Below, one piece after another: positions 14,550-25,356 of a DNA stretch of 64,000 nucleotides (its first letter is position 1; every line of letters begins with the position of its first letter). A program made the position numbers and the translations under genes. The notes beneath the pieces were generated by a model that worked only from the letters and a program-made list of their open reading frames with translations, did not search any database and was not told the DNA's origin. The DNA is from Escarpia spicata (taxonomy: Eukaryota; Annelida; Polychaeta; Sabellida; Siboglinidae): positions 20,484,773 to 20,548,772 of the forward strand of contig OZ023217.1 in the NCBI GenBank assembly GCA_963995525.1. The letters are read 5' to 3'.

Positions 14550-15446
14550 TTAATAAAATGTGACCACTGACTCACAACAATTTGTTAATGCACAACATGC
14601 TGTTACAATTTTATCTATGATAGGTGTGCTCTGTGAATCAGTAATTAAATAATCAATAGGTACTATGTCCTGCAGGATAGTGTATTTATTGCGAAGTAAA
14701 CCAATTACCCTTTCAACATGAATTCTGACATTCGCTGTAGCTCTACTGAATTCCACATCTATTATAAACAGTTGTCGCCTCCCCGTAGTGAAAGATGGAA
14801 TCTTAACCTCGGCACATATCAATCCAACAAATTCCTGGATGTCAAACCCCCTATCGGCCAGAACAACATCCCCAGGTTGTAGTTTATTTTAAAAACCACT
14901 TTTGTATGAGACATGTTTGTCACTGGTTCTACCGCCCAAGCCTTTTGATACAAAAGAGACACTCCCTTATTGTGTTATGCCAATTAAATATTCAATTGTA
15001 TTATGGTGATTGTACTGTGACCAAGTTTCGGCCGTGCCAAGAGGTTGGAAGGACGTTCTATAAATATTTCAAAGCAGTCGATTATAATGGCAAACTTAAG
15101 TCCAAAGCTTTGGCAGTACTGAAGTGGCATTGTTTTGCGGAGTTGTTCACACACAGGTCAGTAGACTAATGGCTTTAAACATTCATGCATGACATATATT
15201 TTGGAAATAAAAGTTCGAGAAACTGTAGATTTTGACACTCCAAAACCGGTATGCAAGATCCTGCACCGGTGTACTGAGTCTTAATTTAATCAACACAAGG
15301 TTATACTTCTGGCAGATGTGGATACCAAACAGTGTTATCAAAGTGACAAAGCATGGCAATCCAGTCATGTACTGTACTTTGTTATCGTTTCCCTTAAAAG
15401 TTTCTCTGGTAATTTGGGTGTTTAACAATTGTTGTTTAAGTTTCAT
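14550..15446 (-). pseudogene. DDE_Tnp_4 (PIF/Harbinger-like) transposase remnant
   Basis: Read on the minus strand, the pieces occur in the order expected for DDE_Tnp_4 transposases. First comes a helix-turn-helix segment containing IKLRLSTPVQDLAYRF (about 15,270-15,320). Next is a decayed stretch with an acidic [16 protein letters not shown] segment (about 15,030-15,075). Then come [11 protein letters not shown] (about 14,840-14,870) and a C-terminal segment with [11 protein letters not shown] (about 14,690-14,730). Several frameshifts and stops separate the pieces, so it cannot encode an active enzyme. Family transposases use a DDE triad to cut and paste DNA. The THAP-type exon upstream at 16,487-16,690 on the same strand probably belonged to the same gene or element. 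Confidence 0.75.
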
Positions 15447-16486
15447 GTTCTCGGTTCTTAGAGTCTAAAGTTCAGAGTTAAGGTTCATTTCTGACTTATA
15501 ATTGGCATTACAAGTACATAGTGAACATTCAGTACGTTTCAAATTTCCTGACAGCTTAAACGAACAGATGTCTCTCTCATCTCGGAGTATACCTTCCTCT
15601 GATTCTTCTGGTGGGGTGGCAAGTCGAGTAGTGCTTGTGCTGCACTGTGCTGCAATTTCACTTCTTTTCTTTTTGTTGCTCTGTTGTACCTTTAAAGAAA
15701 CGTTGAAACTGTTAAATATATTAAACTGGGATCATATACCTGAGCCTGAGCCAAAATTAACTACTATTGAACACGATAGTTACACAAAACATACATTTTA
15801 AGTTTAATTATGACATACTTGCACTAACGTACCCATGGAACAAACTAAGGGCAGTAGCTATAAATCACCACTACTTAGAACATGCCAGCCCTACAATGCC
15901 TTGATTTTTAATTTACGGAATTCTATGCTACTCAAAGATTTCTATGCCCCTTAAGAACCATGATTAAAGTAATGTTTTTTCTCAAGTCTATTAAAAAAAA
16001 TAAGGAAACCACCAAACAGTATATTTTGTATTTGACACTTTATTAACTTTTTAATATTTGTATCACATCGTTCATCAGTTTTGCCTTTGTTCTGACGCTC
16101 TTCTTCAGTCATCAATACAGATGGAGCCCCATCTGGATGTGTGTTGTTGTAGATATCAGCAGGTTTCCCTGAAAGAATGAAATACCACGCAGTAACATCG
16201 TCATTGATGAAGTACAGGCCTTCGTTTGACAAATACCATAGCTGGTTGTGGTTGAGATGTACGCAACAGTCAAGTCGGGAGATTTGTATGCTGGCGCTTC
16301 CACATACACAGTAAGATTACCGGTGAGATCATCAGTGACAGGGCGGCTTCACTAACAGCCATCAGTGACAGGGCGGCTTCACTAACAGCCAGCTGATTAA
16401 GATTGTATTCATCGAATCGTATTTCTTTTATGAGCGACAAGCCACCAACATGTAAGCAACGCCCCGAACAGTATAACTTAATCGTG
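15447..16486. other. Interior of the decayed transposase locus
   Basis: No clear coding match. At 16,337-16,392 a segment of about 28 bp (CAGTGACAGGGCGGCTTC and neighbours) is duplicated in tandem. The minus-strand frames here probably represent introns or decayed linker of the flanking transposase gene. Confidence 0.4.
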
Positions 16487-16690
16487 TTAAATACGGTTAT
16501 ACACACCTGTCATGAAATGATCGGAGCAGACTTTTGCGTATTTCGACGGAGATTTCTTTCTGTTGATATTCGCTATCCATGCCTCCCTGCGCTTTGTTGA
16601 CACATTTTTCGTCTGTTCTCCTTGGTCACTTATGACGCCAGGAATGGAAACAAAAAAGAAACGATTTGCTGGACCGGTTCGTGCATCCAT
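16487..16690 (-). pseudogene. THAP zinc-finger exon (partial)
   Basis: The minus-strand frame contains KRREAWIANINRK followed by KVCSDHFMTG, the Trp-containing core and the Cys-x2-His end of THAP DNA-binding domains. The exon ends close to a GTGTGT donor after HFMTG. The first two Cys ligands of the C2CH finger are not visible in this piece, so the domain is either split over another exon or truncated. In animal transposons THAP fingers sit N-terminal to the transposase and bind the terminal repeats, which fits the DDE_Tnp_4 remnant just downstream on the same strand. Confidence 0.65.
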
Positions 16691-17352
16691 TCACAAAGCA
16701 AATGTGCGGCATGGTTACCGTCTATAATTAACGAAGCCTTTTGTGTCGTCAGCTGAGTACTACGTGTAATATTATGTTGTCTCCCACTGCGAGGTAATGT
16801 AGGGGAAGGTGGGGACCCATGAGCCATTTTAGCGATAAATCAAAAATATATCACAGTTTTTAACATTAATATTGCTCTGTCGTGTAAATATGTATGTCCT
16901 CTAACAGGGCCGTGAAATTTGTTAGGCTGGGATATGTCAATTTCTAAATATATGCAAGTTAGTGAAGGCATGTGGGGTCCCTTGAGCCACAACAACCCTT
17001 TTACATTTAATATAGATCAATGAGTTTAACATGACATTTCTATTACAATATACATCTGGTTTACGAGTTATTTGTCATAACTAAAATTAAGATATTTTAT
17101 TCAGGCTTTAAAACACCTGCATGTCATGCATTGCTACTCTTTTGTATAAATGTAAATTACGTAAAACTAAGTTCCCCCGGAGTCTTTTAATTTTTAATTA
17201 ATGTTGTTCTCTCATATCGCTCACTAATCGGTCTGGAAGCAACTATAGCTTAACAAACTATTCTGACACAATAGATACCCTAAGCAACCGGCATTTCACG
17301 CATTACTCGTCTTCTTTGTGATAATTTAGCTCAACGAATGGTTTAAATTAAT
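16691..17352. other. Host DNA immediately left of the Polinton
   Basis: AT-rich intergenic sequence with no gene or repeat recognised. Confidence 0.5.
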
Positions 17353-17358
17353 AATAGA
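17353..17358. other. Target-site duplication, left copy (AATAGA)
   Basis: The six bases AATAGA directly abut the left terminal repeat and recur perfectly at 43,328-43,333 outside the right terminal repeat. Six-base duplications are what Polinton integrases produce. Confidence 0.95.
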
Positions 17359-17780
17359 AGTAGTAATAGAGGTGGTGTAGCGTGCGCAACTTGAGTTCCT
17401 CCGGAGGAACCCCATGTTAAGAGATAGGGATTTTCCTCCAAGACGCGCCAAACCCTTTCCCGCCAATTATGCAAATGAGGTCTTTGGCGCGTCTCGGAGG
17501 AAGTGTAATTGACCAATCACGAGCGAGCTGGGCATTGTGGGCGTGGCTAGTTATGCAAATGAGCTTGGAAAAGTAGTTCCGACCCCGGGTTAAAGCATAG
17601 GGTTTTTAGCCCATGTTAAAGCATAGGCCATTTTTATCCCATGGTAAAGCATAGGCCGTTTTAATCCCACGTTAAAGTATAGGCCATTTTTATCACAAAG
17701 GTATCCGACCACTTTTCGAATTTTTATCCCGGGTTAATGCATAGGCCATTTTTATCCCAAAGGTACGCGACCTCTTTTTT
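17359..17780 (+). repeat. Polinton left terminal inverted repeat
   Basis: Nearly identical to the reverse complement of 42,905-43,327. I count about six differences in the first 400 bases before the similarity fades at the inner edge. Its inner part contains about five tandem degenerate units of 26-27 bp built on GTTAAAGCATAGGCCATTTT. Two ATGCAAAT octamers lie in the outer half, at about 17,469 and 17,553; this is the classic POU-factor octamer, though chance is possible. Confidence 0.95.
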
Positions 17781-18016
17781 GAATAAAATAACATATACCG
17801 AACACCATTCGAATAGGCTACTCACGAGATTGCTTGATCCGGAGGCCGAGGCTTCGCCAAGGAACCGACCCGTTATTTGTTTGACGATGACGTGTCCAAT
17901 ATGTGGTGTTATAGTAAGGCGTTATGTATAACAAAAGGCTTATAAATTCAACGGAGACCGTTTTGTCTGAAGTAATGTATACGAAATGTAGATTACATAT
18001 AGGACTATGTTATACC

Positions 18017-18236
18017 AGAGCCTATAGCCTCGTTTTTTCGAGCAGAGTGACCAGTTTGGAATTAGCCCTTTGGTGTCTGTTACAAAAAAACCGTACTCGA
18101 GACGTGTCTGGACACGTTTGTTTGTCGCAAGCACGCGCACCCTGTATGACGTCATGGTACGCGCTGTAAGTTTGTACATGAAGTGAGTTGTTCAGTCCTA
18201 TAGCCTCGTTTTTTTCCGAACAGAGTGACCAAGGAG
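18017..18236 (+). repeat. Direct repeat pair in the left subterminal region
   Basis: CCTATAGCCTCGTTTTTT followed by an A/G-rich joint and CAGAGTGACCA occurs at 18,017-18,055 and again at 18,197-18,235. The pair lies between the terminal repeat and the first promoter. Confidence 0.75.
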
Positions 18237-18254
18237 TACTGCCCAAATTCGTGT

Positions 18255-18278
18255 CTATTGCACGCTTGCGTGCAATAG
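18255..18278. repeat. Perfect hairpin, 11-bp stem
   Basis: CTATTGCACGC and its exact reverse complement are separated by two bases. It lies about 160 bp upstream of the left terminal gene's TATA box. Confidence 0.8.
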
Positions 18279-18439
18279 AGCCCCGTGACGGATACTTCAT
18301 GAACCACAAACACCACTTTATGTGACGTCATGACGCAGTGACATCGTTAAAACTCTGCAGTCTGTGCTTTTGAATTTTCTACTCTACAATCTGTGATCTT
18401 TCGGCACGCCCACGCGACCTTTATGTTCTGTTGAACTGT

Positions 18440-18446
18440 TATAAAA
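18440..18446 (+). promoter_or_regulatory. TATA box of the left terminal gene
   Basis: TATAAAA lies 55 bp upstream of the ATG at 18,501, a normal distance for a short 5' UTR. It points inward from the left terminal repeat, mirroring the TATA box near the right terminal repeat. Confidence 0.65.
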
Positions 18447-18500
18447 GTCCTGCGTCTGGTTTTTTTGGGTGTGTGATCGTTATATCTTACATTTTGGAAG

Positions 18501-18893
18501 ATGAACAACATGACTAGTGATAACGTCCGACAAGGGATTTTGCTACCGAAGGCGCAGCCTTCTCCGGCTATGGGACCACTCGACCTCTCGACCCAGACAA
18601 TCAACCCGGACCAACAGCCAACGACCAGTTCAACGACCAGTTCGACGACCAGTTCGACGACCAGTCCGACGACCAGTTCAACGACCAGTCCGATGACCAG
18701 TTTGACGACCAGCCCGATGACCAGTTTGACGATCAAAACAATTTCGTCTCTGTCATCAGCTCCGACAACCGACCCAATCATCAACCTGACGACATCACCC
18801 CCGACGAAGCGTCAGAAGCTTCACGAGACTTCGGATGACACATCACACGAGAGTACCGACGAGACAAGAGATATGCCACGAGACTACGGATGA
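18501..18893 (+). CDS. Left terminal gene: Thr/Ser-rich protein with PLDLS motif (130 codons)
   Basis: Not a recognised family. The protein has a short N-terminal segment with GPLDLSTQ (about residues 25-32), then a low-complexity TTSS/TTSP tract (about 41-75), then a basic KRQK cluster near residue 103 and an acidic HETSDDTSHES tail. PxDLS is the docking motif for the corepressor CtBP, and KRQK could act as a nuclear signal; both are motif-level inferences. The tail repeat continues in another frame (18,835-19,047), so the true C terminus may differ by a frameshift or splice. A TATA box sits at 18,440. The antisense Val-Gly-rich open frame is a shadow of the repeat. Confidence 0.55.
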   Translation: MNNMTSDNVRQGILLPKAQPSPAMGPLDLSTQTINPDQQPTTSSTTSSTTSSTTSPTTSSTTSPMTSLTTSPMTSLTIKTISSLSSAPTTDPIINLTTSPPTKRQKLHETSDDTSHESTDETRDMPRDYG

Positions 18894-18964
18894 CACATCA
18901 CACGAGACTATGACCGAGATATGTCACGAGACTTCGAATGACACATCACACGAGAGTACGGTTC

Positions 18965-19145
18965 GACGTGTAATCGCGTCAAATCCCTCCTTTTTCAGGA
19001 AAATAGACGTGTTATCGCGTCAATTCCTTCCTTTTTCAGGAAAATAGACTTGTTATCTCGTCAAATCCCTCCATTTTCAGGAAAATAGACGTGTTATCGC
19101 GTCAAACCCCTCCGTTTTCAGGAAAATAGACGTGTTACCGCGTAA
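18965..19145 (+). repeat. 41-bp tandem repeat, four copies and a partial fifth
   Basis: The unit starts GACGTGTTATCGCGTCAA and includes CCTCCTTTTTCAGGAAAAT. Every unit therefore contains a pyrimidine tract plus CAG|G resembling a splice acceptor. The last partial unit runs into GCGTAAGTATG, which resembles a donor. Confidence 0.9.
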
Positions 19146-19253
19146 GTATGTGTGTGTGAGTGAGTGAGTGTGTGTGTGAATGAGTGAGTGAGTGAGTGAG
19201 TGAGTGAGTGAGTGAGTGAGTGAGTGCGTGTGTGTGTGTGTGTGTGTGAGTGA

Positions 19254-19296
<43 letters not shown>

Positions 19297-19372
19297 TGAG
19301 TGAGTGAGTGAGTGAGTGAGTGAGTGTGTGTGTGTGTGTGTGTGTGAGTGAGTGAGTGAGTGAGTGAGTGTG

Positions 19373-19408
<36 letters not shown>
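19146..19408 (+). repeat. TG / TGAG microsatellite
   Basis: Alternating runs of (TG)n and (TGAG)n over about 260 bp, likely a slippage-generated spacer inside the Polinton left arm. Confidence 0.95.
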
Positions 19409-19410
<2 letters not shown>

Positions 19411-20098
19411 GTGTCGGTAGTACTCAGAACTTTTTAGTGTCGGTAGTACTCAGAACTTGTTAGGGTCGGTGGTACTCAGAACTTTTTAGTGTCGGTGGTA
19501 CTCAGAACTTTTTAGTGTCGGTGGTACTCATAACTTTTTAGTGTCGGTGGTACTCAGAACTTTTTAGTGTCGGTGGTACTCAGAACTTTTTAGTGTCGGT
19601 GGTACTCAGAACTTTTTAGTGTCGGTGGTACTCAGAACTTTTTAGTGTCGGTGGTACTCAGAACTTTTTAGTGTCGGTGGTACTCAGAACTTTTTAGTGT
19701 CGGTGGTACTCAGAACTTTTTAGAGTCAGTGGTACTCAGAACTTTTTAGTGTCGGTGATACTCAGAACTTTTTAGTGTCGGTGGTACTCAGAACTTTTTA
19801 GTGTCGGTGGTACTCAGAACTTTTTAGTGTCGGTGGTACTCAGAACTTTTTAGTGTCGGTGGTACTCAGAACTTTTTAGTGTCGGTGGTACTCAGAACTT
19901 TTTAGTGTCGGTGGTACTCAGAACTTTTTAGTGTCGGTGGTACTCAGAACTTTTTAGTGTCGGTGGTACTCAGAACTTTTTAGTGTCGGTGGTACTCAGA
20001 ACTTTTTAATGTCGTTGGTACTCAGAACTTTTTAGTGTCGGTAATACTCAGAACTGTTTAGTGTCGGTAGTACTCATAAGAACTTTTTAGGGTCGGTT
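19409..20098 (+). repeat. 27-bp minisatellite, about 25 copies
   Basis: The unit is GTGTCGGTGGTACTCAGAAC plus TTTTTAG. Interior copies are almost identical and edge copies more variable, the usual pattern of unequal exchange. It separates the left terminal gene from the Polinton gene fragments. Confidence 0.97.
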
Positions 20099-20104
20099 GA
20101 CTCG

Positions 20105-20353
20105 TTGAGAAAATGGAAGTCGTTTGAACCGGTGGGATGGGAAACCTTTGCTCGTGGTCTCAAGGACGTCAACACGCCAATGGATTTAGTTGGGAACTCA
20201 GATCGTTGGATTTACATGCAGACAGCATCAGTGGACGATGACGTGTCAAAGGAAACCAGCATTCCGTTTGACAGTGGTCGTCGTCGGAATCGTAGACGAC
20301 ATGCAGTTCATTCGGCGACACCGTTGCAAATCATACGTTGGGAACCTTATTAA
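20105..20353 (+). pseudogene. Fragment of a second copy of the conserved 261-aa Polinton protein
   Basis: The segment WETFARGLKDVNTPMDLVGN matches the region LQAFARQLGDSNVPMELVGN of the intact protein at 35,960-36,745, about three-quarters along it. Only this C-terminal portion is present, and the frame drifts afterwards. The nucleotide sequence is AT-richer than the intact gene, so it looks like a relic of a second Polinton lineage that also contributed the minus-strand PolB, not a recent local duplicate. Confidence 0.7.
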
Positions 20354-20446
20354 CATTACCGATTTGGAATCTACAGGAACAGTGTGCAAGAGACATCATG
20401 TCGGGACTATTCTATCCATTATTTATCAGAAATATATGAAATGACA

Positions 20447-20452
20447 AATAAA
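20447..20452 (+). terminator. Polyadenylation signal (AATAAA), plus strand
   Basis: AATAAA follows the gene fragment at 20,105-20,353 by about 95 bp and could end the left-arm plus transcript. Confidence 0.4.
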
Positions 20453-20741
20453 ATTGTGTTGATACTATGGACGAGTGTTTTTGTTTGTTTAGTTTTTATT
20501 ATCGTCAAGGTACTCATGACTGTTCCCATTTAAGGGACAACAATTATGTTGTCAATGTGTCACTGTGGTTGGCGTTCAATTAGGATAATTTACCACATCC
20601 CGTCTGTCCGGCGACGAAACAGGTAAACGGATGAACTAACCTCGTGTCCACACTTTACGCAAATGATGAAAGGAACTGGGATGCACGGTACTTATACTAC
20701 TTATATTATGAACAAAATGACACAAGATAAGATTTGCACAT

Positions 20742-20747
20742 TTTATT
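20742..20747 (-). terminator. Polyadenylation signal (AATAAA), minus strand
   Basis: It reads AATAAA on the minus strand, downstream of the minus PolB and of the 3'-UTR repeat at 20,941-21,145. The same arrangement of gene, shared UTR repeat and AATAAA occurs on the plus strand at 41,247-41,471. Confidence 0.5.
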
Positions 20748-20940
20748 CGTGTACATCACAAACGTATTTACAGATCATCTTAAATAAGTGCAAATCTTAA
20801 ACTAGCCACTTGCATGTATCAAACTTAGATCAACGAGTTGCAAGAACCAAACTTAGACGTTGTTAGTATATACATGCGTGTGTGATATCATACACGAAAC
20901 CGTATTTTATTAACTGAAGACAAGTGCTTGATGTGACATG

Positions 20941-21145
20941 ACTTACGGGTGAATTAACACCGCGCCAGAGGTCGTGAGCTTACAGGTCATTACGACCAAG
21001 CCATTGGCTCGTATGGGTCGACTTACGGGTGAATTAACACCGCGGCAGAGGTCTTGAGCTTACGGGTGAATTAACACCGCGCCAGTGGCTCGAACGATGA
21101 TAACGATGATGATACTTGCTTGCTAATGAAACACGGTATATGTAT
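20941..21145 (-). repeat. Internal inverted repeat / shared 3' UTR, left copy
   Basis: On the minus strand this contains the blocks ACCGTGTTTCATTA, TATCATCATC, TTCGAGCC, GGCGCGGTG and CACCCGTAAG in the same order as the plus strand at 41,262-41,440. The left copy contains extra tandem units of the GGCGCGGTG...CACCCGTAAG block, about three against two on the right. Both copies lie just past the last gene of a transcript, so they look like homologous 3' untranslated regions. Confidence 0.8.
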
Positions 21146-21574
21146 GATATTTCAACCTCGCCATCAGTTCTATGATAACAACCTAGTTGTCTATAGCGAA
21201 ACAGTACCGAAAGTAAACATAGTGCCGAAACAGTACCGAAAGTAAACATAGTGTCGAAACACACACCTTATCTTAATTGTTTAAACTAACCAAATACACG
21301 ACAATCGTTTGCTACTAGATCAGTGGTGAAACCGTTCACGAAAGTCTTCAACGAGAAGCCACAACAGTGATAGATGATATAAGCGACACAATGTTCATTC
21401 ATGAATCTACGGAACGCAACGTATTGCGTTGAAAACCCGTACGAGCAGAAGTATTCATCGTGTCCTTTACTATTCTGGTACAGCGTTATACAATGGTCGT
21501 CTGATCACGAGTGTTACGTTCAAGTAGGTAGACGTAGAAAGTGCGACTATTATAAAACCTTGTTATTGTAGAAA

Positions 21575-21850
21575 TTGCGAAAACACCGACGGTCACCATC
21601 ATTGGGTATGACGTCTCCACGGCATTCACCCCTACCCTCTCCGACATCACCTGTAGCCTCTCCATTGCAACAAGACTCACTTGTACCACCGAAGGTGGTA
21701 GATTTTGTTTCCGATAATGTGAAATGTACACTCTTTAATAATCGACAAGTAACAAGTAGGAGTCAGTGGTCGATAAACATCATACCTGATAACGGTTACA
21801 CCAAGACTATATGTTACACCAAGACTATATGTTACAACAATACCGAATGA
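21575..21850 (+). pseudogene. Inverted, internally deleted copy of the AT-rich PolB N-terminal region
   Basis: The frame contains HSPLPSPTSPVASPLQQDSL, then VPPKVVDFV, and later RSQWS directly joined to INIIPD. The same pieces occur in the minus PolB (about 25,020-24,480) but there RSQWS and NIIPD are about 120 residues apart. The fragment therefore derives from that gene in the opposite orientation with an internal deletion. It lies just beyond the 3' end of the minus PolB, giving a head-to-tail inverted arrangement. Confidence 0.8.
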
Positions 21851-21889
21851 TACACGGGTAGCTCACGAGAAGATTTACTGGCGTGTCTA

Positions 21890-24800
21890 TTATACCAGAC
21901 ACGGAGAGGTAGAGATTCCATCGGCTTGTAACGGTCGTTTGGAATAAAAATATGTTAGTGCAGAACGTTCTTGAATATATGTAAAAACTGAAGCATTCTT
22001 CACCCGAAACCCTCGATTGTTCCCAACACCACTCTCTTTGGTTTTCAGTACTTTCAAAAACGTATCTTTATCAATTTCGTTGTGTCTCTTATTTAGACCT
22101 TTCGTGCTGAATTTATCCGTATCACCAAAACAATAATATGTTCTGCTGCATAACCCGATAAAACCTCTACCTTCGTAGGCGAAATGCTTGAAACACGGAC
22201 TGGGTTCGTATTCTAAAACTTAATGAACGTGAGAAACGACCAGTCCGTGTTTCAAATACCATTTTAACAAAGGTGTACCTAAAAGAATTTGTTTACCAAA
22301 ATACGAAGCCACCAGTGTACGCCGAGGAGTAGATAATATATTGTGCTTTTCAGCGTAAGCTCGCATATACGGGCCGATGTCGTCACGGGTAATGTCAATG
22401 TTTTTGAAAATGGGTTGCATTTCACCAAAATAATCTTTAAGATGATCCGGAACAAAAATGTCGCACTCTACCATGCCAAATAGGCGACCTTCAACTACAT
22501 TTTGCAAAACTTTATCTTGGGTCATTTCCCACTTCATGTTACGGTGAGGAAATTTTGAATTTAGAAAATTTCTTACTTCGGAATTTTTCCGAATTTCTTT
22601 CCATTGACATTCCCACATTTCGACGACCTCGGTATATTTACGCAAATACGTAGTGTTCTTTTTAGTTTCCGATAAGAGATCGGTCATAGACTTCCCGTTG
22701 ATAGAGTTGGTGTGCTCCACGTTACAAGGACAACCGTGAAAATAGCAACCGTGAAATTGATAAACGGTGCGAGTCTGGGCACACCATCCGTCAACAGGAA
22801 GTTTACGATCCCCAATGCGTTTCTCTTCTCCGTTAAATTGATGCCTTATCGTTGTATTCTTTTCGTGAGCTACCCACTCTAACCATTCAAGAGCCATTTT
22901 TCCGTAAACACGTGATGTTTTAGGTCTGAAATTATTTTCTTGGCTACGACGCGTATAACATCCGGTGGGCATATCTTGTGAAAGAGCCCAAAGGTATAAT
23001 GCATTCGCATCGTAGCCAACAATAGAAAGACAGGGGTGAGCTGAGTCGCCCCTTTCCGATTACGAAGCCGTGTAACGTTGACTTCGTGATGGCGGTGATA
23101 TATTATAGACGGGCCCCCTACGATGGCTTTTTTTAACATATCGTGTAAATCCGAATCTTTTTGATTAAACAGACTGAAATAAATATCACGTGGTAATGTA
23201 TCAAACATAAATTTCATGGTTAGACCGGGAACGCTAATACCGTCTTTAAACATGTCAATGTGGCGCAATTTATAAAAAGAGAACTGTTTTTTATACCTTC
23301 AAGGAAAGGAACGACATCTCTATTGTTGTACCAAATAAGAAAATCACGAAAAAATTTCATATCGTGATCGCGCCAAATTTGTTTACAGTACGCGTAATTT
23401 TCGTCAGAAATGTCTTCGTTTTTCAAATCGCTGTGAAAAGCTTCCTTTGGAGGAAGGGATTCGCAGTCGAGTCTACTTAACGAAATCACCCACTCGTAGG
23501 GAAAGTATCCTATAGGTTGTACACATCCGTAAGCTTTCAGAAATTTATCGTAACTAAAACCGGGGGCCAAATAATTTACGATGTCCAACAATTTCAAAGT
23601 CGCTGTTTTTAAACACATCAGATTAGTATGACGCATTACTGTGAACGTGATATTTTTAGATTTTTTCTTTGTTGTGTCGTCCGTCTCGTCACCTACGTCG
23701 GTTGTCAGGAAGTGTGGTGTGATATATTTTTTAATGACGTTCAAATCGTATTTTCCGGAATTAAAGCCAACCACTCGACCTTTGGAGTGTTTACCGGTAA
23801 GTTGGCCGTATCAAAATAAGATTCAAAATCAAAGGTGGCCCGAAACGGATAATACCGGTATTTTTCTTCGACGACAATACCCAACTCATCAAGTTTCTGA
23901 AAAATGGTTTCCTGAACATGAAATATACCACCAGGGAATATTCTCTTGACCTCGACTTCGCAACCTTGTTGGTGTCTTTTTAAGGACCATTCTGCATGCC
24001 AAAGTTTGTCACATTTTATACATTTGAAAGACCGTGTGTATGTTTTAATATCGTGGATATAAGAAAAATGTGTTTCGAAAAGATTCAAATTTAAAGTATC
24101 GGGGAATTTACAATTTGAACGCCTCAGTAAATGACACGCTACCAAGTTCGTGTCGTCGTCGTGATGATCTAGTAATTCATAAACAAATATATTGATATGG
24201 AAAAGCTTTTCAATGTCATACAGATCACTTAACTTAAAGCCAGGGAAATGCCTCATAGGCGGGGCATCGTTTATAGCCTCTTGATACACGTTGTATAAAG
24301 CGGCAACATGAGGCTCAAGATTATGTATATCAGCTCCACGACTTAGTGCGAGAGCACGGAAGAAACAAAGATTATCTTTATAAGGTGACCTGTCGTGTCG
24401 GGACCAGTCACAGGACAACGAATTTAAACCTTTATTTGCGAGGACATAGTCGGGAAGGACTATATGCTCACAAGTACCTATAGGGTGATCAGGTATGATG
24501 TTTATGTAAAATGTAACATTTGTTACCATTTCACAGATCCACTGAGAATCGGGCCTCTGTCTAATTGCCCAACTTAAAATATCTTTTTCTTCAAACGCTT
24601 TTAAAAACAACTGAAATTCATCGGCATTAATAATTAAAGGGGGCCTGTCCAGAAACCTGCCGGAATTTTTTTTTGAAGAATGAAAATAACGATGTTCTTT
24701 CGTTTTCTGGTTATATAAAATAAATCCAAAGATTAAATTAATTTTGAAGGCGGTAGTTTGGTCATCAAAAATGCTCCACAATGTTGGATGTAATGTGGTT

Positions 24801-25156
24801 ATGTCAGTATCTGATAATCGAATGTTGTAGGTTCTCTGGACGGGTCCCCTACGATAATGTGTACGAATTGTCGACCACTGACTCCTATACAAATTAAACA
24901 AATTATCCGGTACAAAATCTACCACCTCCGGTGGTACAAGTGAATCTTGTTGTAGCGCCGGAGAAGCTGGAGGTGATGCCGGAGAGGGTAGGGGTGAGTG
25001 ACGGAGTGATGGTTTTTTCGGTGATGGTGAAAATATTGCTGACGACCTTTTTGGTGATGGTGATGCTGAAGATGACGGTGACCGTCGACGTTTTCGTGGC
25101 GCCGAGGTAGTTGTGCCACTGTCATCAGCAGCAGCGATGTGATCCTTTTCTTGGCG
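21890..25156 (-). pseudogene. Protein-primed DNA polymerase B, AT-rich second copy (broken)
   Basis: Homologous throughout to the plus-strand PolB. Seen in order: a Pro/Ser-rich N-terminal region (from an apparent splice acceptor TTTATTTCAG at 25,157), Exo I with ATFDFESYFD (about 23,860), Exo II with GFNSGKYDLN (about 23,755), Exo III-like YNNRDVVPFL (about 23,310) and palm motif A with YDANALYLWALSQD (about 23,000). The C-terminal segment GLCSRTYYC to the stop is at about 22,150-21,890. Lesions: a deletion plus frame change between Exo I and Exo II (about 23,770-23,805), frameshifts near 23,270-23,290 and 23,035, an in-frame TAA at 22,220-22,222, and a deletion of about 200 residues near 22,150. 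That last deletion removes motif B (NSxYG) and motif C (DTDS). Without the catalytic palm aspartates it cannot polymerise. Zinc fingers like those of the plus copy are not visible and could be on upstream exons. Confidence 0.93.
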
Positions 25157-25356
25157 CTGAAATAAACACAAGTTGACTTTTAATCATGATATACAAAACA
25201 TAAAGAGATAATGGGCTTTGTAGCAGCGCCTGAAATAAACACAAGTTGATTTTTTAATCATGGTATACAAAATATAAACATATGACATTTGTACCAGCAT
25301 CTGAAAACATTTAAACAGCAACATGATCAAGTTACCATTATCTCTTTAATATTCAC

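Noticed and set aside
18347..18784. Val/Gly-rich minus-strand frame at the left terminal gene
   Set aside because: It is the reverse reading of the Thr/Ser repeat; the plus strand has a TATA box and natural start.
19409..20098. Regular 27-bp repeats as a possible CRISPR-like array
   Set aside because: The units are contiguous without unique spacers and the genome is eukaryotic; it is a minisatellite. The same applies to 13,413-14,150.
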